Origin: Glacieibacterium sp965200405 | GTDB taxonomy: Bacteria; Pseudomonadota; Alphaproteobacteria; Sphingomonadales; Sphingomonadaceae | Direction: 5' to 3' | Assembly: GCF_965200405.1 (NCBI RefSeq) | Contig: NZ_OZ241356.1 | Location: 1,798,001 to 1,862,000 of the forward strand | DNA length: 64,000 nucleotides | Shown here: positions 62,557 through 64,000 of the stretch, in pieces | How the letters are laid out: each line of letters opens with the position of its first letter | Position numbering within the stretch: position 1 is the first letter of the stretch | The notes under the pieces: model-generated | The model's input: only the letters and a program-made list of their open reading frames with translations | Databases searched by the model: none | Told to the model about the DNA's origin: nothing | Position numbers and translations under genes: made by a program

Positions 62557-62675
62557 GTCGCGAGCCTAGTGTCCGGAGCCGCCAGCCGCCAGCCGCCAGC
62601 CGCGACGGCGGTCGAGGTGTCGTCCGCGCGGCCAGGTTGGTCAGCAACGGTGGCTAAATCGTCGATGTTGAGCTG

Positions 62676-63560
62676 TCACCACAAGACGCCCCGTTCAGGG
62701 GCCAGAGGCTCGGGCGGCGTATCACCGATCCCCTGGAGCAGGTCGATCTCGATCGTCCGGCACATCGCGCTCATCGGCACGTCGTGCACCGTGTTCGCGA
62801 ACGGGTCGACCAGGTCGTCGCCGACACGCAGCGCCGCGAGGAACATCAGCCCCGCCACCGTCGAGCCAAGTGGCGTCGCGATGCCCAGCGTCTCGACCAG
62901 GCTGATCGGCAGGAGGATGCAGAACAGATGCGTGAAGATGGTTGGAAAGAACCGGTACTGGTTGGGTAGCGGCGTGTTCTTCAGTCGCTCCATGCCGCCT
63001 TGCGCGTTGGCGATATCGATCAGCACGCGCTCCATCTGCGCTTGCTGGATGGTGTCGATCCACCCTTTCTGCCTGGCGTCCTCGATGCGCCGGCTGGTAC
63101 CGTCGAGCAGGCCATTGGCGGCATTCACCCGAGCCAACGCCGGCTCAGCCTCGCCTTCGGTCAGGAACCGCAACACTTTCTCATCGCGATCCTGCCGCCG
63201 AAGCTGGCAACGGAGCGCGTTCACATAAGCGATCTGGCGCAGGATAATCGACCGCTTGAGTTCGTGTGCGTCGGGATTGGAAAGGAAGCTGCGCGCCGCA
63301 CGCGCCAGGCTGCGCGAGGAGTTGATCATCGATCCCCACAGCACTCGCCCCTCCCACCATCGCTGATAGGCGGAGTTGTCCCGAAAGCCCAAGAACAGGG
63401 CGAGAACCGAACCGAACAACGTCAGCGGCAAGGCCGGTGCATCGAAGCCCACGGTGAAATATGCGACCGTCACGAGGACATCCCAAACCGCCAAGGCCAG
63501 GAGAGGCCGCCACACCTCGCGGACGATATGGCTGACGCGTGGTATGCGGCTGACGATCAT
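62676..63560 (-). CDS. Bestrophin family ion channel (UPF0187)
   Basis: A 294-residue inner-membrane protein. Family hallmarks: LALAVWDVLVTVAYFTVGF (helix 1), PLTLFGSVLALFLGFRDNSAYQRWWEGRVLWG (the channel neck and RDN.AY.RW block) and VAGLMFLAALRVGDDLVDPFANTVHDVPMSAM (the ion-gating/calcium-clasp-like acidic stretch). Bacterial bestrophins conduct cations or anions. It lies between the small proteins and argS on the opposite strand. Confidence 0.92.
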   Translation of the reverse strand: MIVSRIPRVSHIVREVWRPLLALAVWDVLVTVAYFTVGFDAPALPLTLFGSVLALFLGFRDNSAYQRWWEGRVLWGSMINSSRSLARAARSFLSNPDAHELKRSIILRQIAYVNALRCQLRRQDRDEKVLRFLTEGEAEPALARVNAANGLLDGTSRRIEDARQKGWIDTIQQAQMERVLIDIANAQGGMERLKNTPLPNQYRFFPTIFTHLFCILLPISLVETLGIATPLGSTVAGLMFLAALRVGDDLVDPFANTVHDVPMSAMCRTIEIDLLQGIGDTPPEPLAPERGVLW

Positions 63561-63829
63561 CTTCTATCCCATTGGCATAATGGTCATTAACGGATTTTCT
63601 GCGGTTCCGGGCAACGAGCTATGTTTGGCGAGGGCAAAAGCCAAGGCTCCGATACCCGGCACTGCCCACAACCATCCTGCGCGCAGAGAGTTTTAGTGGC
63701 CGAGGCTGGCTGGCAGGCGGGCAAGAGACGCGTTCCGCCTCGTGGTTCGGCAAAGCGTCCCTGCCGCGCGATGGAGCAATCGCGTGATTTCGCGGCGAAC
63801 ACCGCTTACAGGGGACGCAGCATATCGCA

Positions 63830-64000
63830 ATGACAGGCCGACCGTTGACCACACTCTACCACCGCTACGCCGCCCATGTCGCCGACGCGCTCGCCGGGCT
63901 GGTGCGCGAGGGCGATCTGCCCGACGGCCTCGACATGCGCCACGTCACCGTCGAGCCGCCGCGCGATGCGACCCACGGCGACCTGGCGACCAACGCCGCG
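63830..64000 (+). CDS. argS: Arginyl-tRNA synthetase, 5' fragment (cut by window end)
   Basis: The first 57 codons (MTGRPLTTLYHRYAAHVADA, then GLDMRHVTVEPPRDATHGD, LATNAA) are the additional N-terminal domain of ArgS, which recognises the tRNA D-loop; the VEPPRDATHGDLATNAA block is diagnostic. Start is ATG 63830; TTG 63845 is possible. The rest lies outside the window. Confidence 0.92.
   Translation, partial: MTGRPLTTLYHRYAAHVADALAGLVREGDLPDGLDMRHVTVEPPRDATHGDLATNAA

Overview
The window is a GC-rich, densely coding chromosomal segment of an alphaproteobacterium, most probably Sphingomonadales. The pointers are two exported proteins with a C-terminal PEPxxWA-CTERM sorting signal, a class I (archaeal-type) lysyl-tRNA synthetase, an Rrf2-sufB-C-D-S-T-A operon, and the gene string miaB-phoH-ybeY-corC-lnt-metK-trmB. 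No phage, plasmid, transposase, integrase or CRISPR was seen.

Layout. 0-5 kb: two acyl-CoA catabolism genes (an enoyl-CoA hydratase and an isobutyryl-CoA-dehydrogenase-like gene) separated by a secreted tannase-like esterase and a DUF2490 protein. Short vestiges of the 3' ends of both catabolic genes lie just downstream of their genuine ends. 5-13 kb: AMP nucleosidase; a fur-acyltransferase-glutathione peroxidase set; MAPEG, methylglyoxal synthase, CsbD/DUF883, ArfB, GST and two drug/metabolite exporters. 13-23.5 kb: a bifunctional fatty-acid oxidation enzyme behind a perfect inverted-repeat operator, an exported MsrB/MsrA pair, a PEP-CTERM protein, a PYROXD2-like oxidoreductase, an APC permease divergent from L-serine dehydratase, and a GATase/DUF1003 pair. 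23.5-35.8 kb: the housekeeping run miaB-phoH-ybeY-corC, an island with a ThuA-like and a PEP-CTERM gene, then lnt-metK-trmB, a TPR-like protein and lysK. trmB has no standard start codon.

36-45.7 kb: DinG-like helicase, SixA-like phosphatase, then the convergent SUF iron-sulfur operon (rrf2-sufB-lipoprotein-sufC-sufD-sufS-sufT-sufA-lipoprotein), with nearly every junction overlapping. The sufS N-terminus carries an in-frame palindromic repeat that also occurs as an intergenic copy at 94-202. 45.7-54.3 kb: tRNA-Arg(CCT), a 1005-residue beta-helix/beta-propeller protein, a DUF3999-DUF2339 pair and DUF808. 54.3-64 kb: a disordered hydrophilic protein, a PQQ-type sugar dehydrogenase, a thioesterase, a CoA-transferase-family racemase, a decayed tandem array of REP-like palindromes, a retropepsin-like protein, dgt, an MFS gene with one in-frame amber stop, two small conserved proteins, a bestrophin and the 5' end of argS.

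The most unusual observations are the repeat exapted as coding sequence in sufS, the lipoprotein gene embedded between sufB and sufC, the non-canonical trmB start, the gene-tail vestiges, and the uncharacterised DUF3999-DUF2339 pair. No wholly new multi-gene system could be demonstrated from the sequence alone. All start sites, families and regulatory sites were read by eye.
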